Shown here: piece after piece, positions 12,080 to 13,781 of the stretch
How the letters are laid out: every line of letters starts with the position of its first letter
Numbering within the stretch: the stretch's first letter is position 1
Assembly (NCBI GenBank): GCA_043736395.1
Contig: JAYTCQ010000191.1
Span: forward strand, 1 to 13,781
Direction of reading: 5' to 3'
Source of the DNA: JAFDVL01 sp043736395
Lineage (GTDB): Bacteria; Acidobacteriota; Blastocatellia; RBC074
DNA length: 13,781 bases
Notes under the pieces: generated by a model
Told to the model about the DNA's origin: nothing
The model's database searches: none
The model's input: only the letters and a program-made list of their open reading frames with translations
Translations under genes and position numbers: made by a program

Positions 12080-13753
12080 ATGACCTTCAACCCAAAACAC
12101 CAAAGTCACATCATCACCAACGGACGCGACCGCGCTCCCGCACGCGCCATGCTCAAGGCGATCGGTTTCACTGACGAAGATTTGGCAAAACCGATTATCG
12201 GAGTCGCGCACGAATGGATTGAAACGATGCCTTGCAATTTCAATCACCGCGATCTCGCGCAAAAAGTCAAAGCCGGAATTCGCACCGCCGGAGCTACGCC
12301 GATGGAATTCAATACGATTTCCATCAGTGACGGCGTTACGATGGGAACTGAAGGCATGAAGGCTTCGCTCGTCAGCCGCGAATTGATTGCGGATTCCATC
12401 GAACTCGTCGGACGCGGATATATGTTCGACGCGATGGTCGTCATTGTCGGCTGCGATAAAACCATTCCCGCAGCGGCGATGGGACTGATTCGTCTGAACG
12501 TGCCGAGCCTGATTTTATACAGCGGCTCCATCGGACACGGCGATCACAAAGGCGCGCATCTGACAGTACAAAATGTTTTTGAAGCGGTTGGCGCAAATGC
12601 AGCAGGCAAGATTGACGACAGTGAATTGCTCGCTATCGAAAACGTAGCCTGTCCTGGCGCGGGCGCGTGTGGTGGACAATACACCGCGAACACGATGGCG
12701 CAGGTGATGGAATTTATTGGCTTATCCGTGATGGGAACGGCGAGCGTTTCTGCGATTGATCCGAAAAAAGACACGGTTGCTTTTGACACTGGAAAGGCCG
12801 TAGTTGATTTGCTCAATCGCAACGTGCGTCCGCTCGACATTCTCACGCGTGAAGCGTTTGAAAACGCGGTCGCTGGCGTAGCGGCTACGGGCGGATCAAC
12901 GAATGCAGTTCTGCATTTGCTCGCGATGGCGCGTGAAGCTGAAATCCCTTTGGACATTGATGATTTTGATACAATTAGTTCGCGTACGCCGATGATTGCG
13001 AATCTGAAACCCGGCGGAAAATATACTGCCGTCGAACTCAGCGCGGCAGGCGGGACTACACTGATTGCGAAACGGATGATCGAAGGCAATTTACTGGATG
13101 GAACGCAACAAACTGTGACCGGATTGTCGATCGCGCAGGAAGCCGAACACGCTATAGAAACGCCGGGGCAAGACGTAGTTTTCACGGCTGAAAATCCGCT
13201 CAAGAAAACAGGCGGATTGGTCATCCTGAAAGGCAACATCGCGCCTGAAGGTTGTGTTCTGAAGCTATCCGGCTTTGAACGCAAAAAACAGGTCGGGAAT
13301 GCGCGCGTATTCGAATGCGAAGAGGACGCGATGAAAGCTGTCACAACCGGACAGATCAAAGCGGGCGATGTCGTAGTGATTCGCTACGAAGGCCCGAAAG
13401 GCGGCCCTGGAATGCGGGAAATGTTGGGCGTCACCGGAGCCATAACCGGAGCCGGACTTGCCTCCGAAGTTGCCTTGCTCACTGACGGTCGTTTCAGCGG
13501 AGCTACACAAGGGTTATGTATCGGACACGTCGCGCCGGAAGCCGCTGCTGGCGGATACATCGCGGCAGTCAGAGACGGCGACATCATCGAAATTGATATT
13601 GAAAAACGCCTCTTGCAAGTCGTGCTGAGCGATGAAGAAATCGCTGGACGAATGAAGGATTGGAAAGCTCCTGAACCACGATATAAAAAGGGAGTCTTTG
13701 CGAAATACGCCAAGCTTGTGACTTCAGCGAGCGAAGGCGCAATCACAGGATAA
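12080..13753 (+). CDS. ilvD: dihydroxy-acid dehydratase
   Basis: This iron-sulfur enzyme dehydrates 2,3-dihydroxyisovalerate and 2,3-dihydroxy-3-methylvalerate to the 2-oxo acids, the last common step before transamination. The 557-residue protein has the three cluster cysteines C52 (TMPCNFNHRDL), C125 (VGCDKTIPAAAMG) and C197 (CPGAGACGGQYTANTM). It also has the metal/substrate region ISDGVTMGTEGMKASLVSRE (82-101), GGSTNAVLHLLAMA (271-284) and LTDGRFSGATQGLCIGH (467-483) with catalytic S473. Length and motif spacing fit the IlvD branch rather than sugar-acid dehydratases (Edd), helped by its BCAA neighbours. Whether the cluster is 2Fe-2S or 4Fe-4S cannot be told here. ATG 12080 is preceded by a weak GAGAAA, and the gene lies 18 bases after the membrane-protein gene. 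Confidence 0.96.
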   Translation: MTFNPKHQSHIITNGRDRAPARAMLKAIGFTDEDLAKPIIGVAHEWIETMPCNFNHRDLAQKVKAGIRTAGATPMEFNTISISDGVTMGTEGMKASLVSRELIADSIELVGRGYMFDAMVVIVGCDKTIPAAAMGLIRLNVPSLILYSGSIGHGDHKGAHLTVQNVFEAVGANAAGKIDDSELLAIENVACPGAGACGGQYTANTMAQVMEFIGLSVMGTASVSAIDPKKDTVAFDTGKAVVDLLNRNVRPLDILTREAFENAVAGVAATGGSTNAVLHLLAMAREAEIPLDIDDFDTISSRTPMIANLKPGGKYTAVELSAAGGTTLIAKRMIEGNLLDGTQQTVTGLSIAQEAEHAIETPGQDVVFTAENPLKKTGGLVILKGNIAPEGCVLKLSGFERKKQVGNARVFECEEDAMKAVTTGQIKAGDVVVIRYEGPKGGPGMREMLGVTGAITGAGLASEVALLTDGRFSGATQGLCIGHVAPEAAAGGYIAAVRDGDIIEIDIEKRLLQVVLSDEEIAGRMKDWKAPEPRYKKGVFAKYAKLVTSASEGAITG

Positions 13754-13754
13754 T

Positions 13755-13781
13755 GCAGAAGCCTGCACGCAGTAAGGGCGC
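13755..13781. repeat. start of an intergenic repeat cut by the window end
   Basis: GCAGAAGCCTGCACGCAGTA followed by AGGGCGC resembles a short GC-rich intergenic repeat with AGAAGCC...AGGGCG ends that I associate with Blastocatellia-type genomes. Only one partial copy is present, so the assignment is from memory and weak. No gene is visible after ilvD. Confidence 0.3.

Noticed and set aside
12544..13359. 271-codon minus-strand open frame inside ilvD
   Set aside because: It is a shadow of the ilvD codon pattern, rich in Ser/Ala/Pro with no recognisable domain. ilvD is intact across the region.

Overview
This window is a branched-chain amino acid (BCAA) biosynthesis cluster from a free-living bacterium of intermediate GC content. 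Gene content (leuA, leuB, ilvB, ilvN, ilvC, cimA, ilvD), isoleucine made from citramalate rather than threonine, TPR and VapC-type accessory genes, and small inverted-repeat elements in nearly every gap fit Acidobacteriota (Blastocatellia-like) best. That assignment is inference; no rRNA or other marker is present.

Layout: (1) 1-929, a TPR protein gene whose start codon is separated from its reading frame by an apparent one-base loss. (2) 930-1829, a LysR-type regulator on the minus strand, divergent from leuA. The gap between them holds a repeat element and a 28-bp dyad resembling a LysR operator. (3) 2075-4845, leuA and leuB. (4) 4846-5410, a 565-base gap that is the most informative part of the window: a sigma70-like promoter, a 47-codon leader peptide with 17 Val/Ile in 21 consecutive codons, a 13-bp terminator hairpin and a competing 9-bp antiterminator pairing. 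Together these have the architecture of a classical ribosome-mediated attenuator in front of ilvB. (5) 5411-8413, ilvB and ilvN, separated by a two-gene VapC-type toxin-antitoxin module. (6) 8456-8896, an unrecognised gene bracketed by inverted copies of a REP-like repeat. (7) 8977-13753, ilvC, cimA, a small four-helix membrane protein overlapping the cimA stop, and ilvD.

How it works together: IlvBN, IlvC and IlvD carry out the shared steps of valine and isoleucine synthesis. CimA makes citramalate from pyruvate and acetyl-CoA, which with LeuCD and LeuB gives 2-oxobutyrate for isoleucine. LeuA and LeuB serve leucine. LeuCD (isomerase) and a BCAA aminotransferase are not in the window and must lie elsewhere. 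No threonine deaminase is seen. All plus-strand genes from leuA to ilvD run in one direction. Likely control points are the LysR/leuA divergent region and the ilvB attenuator.

At least four kinds of short inverted-repeat element occupy the gaps. One kind (palindromes beginning TGTAGCG) occurs as three inverted pairs. Several genes that start immediately after an element, or after another gene (leuB, cimA, ilvN), have no visible Shine-Dalgarno sequence.
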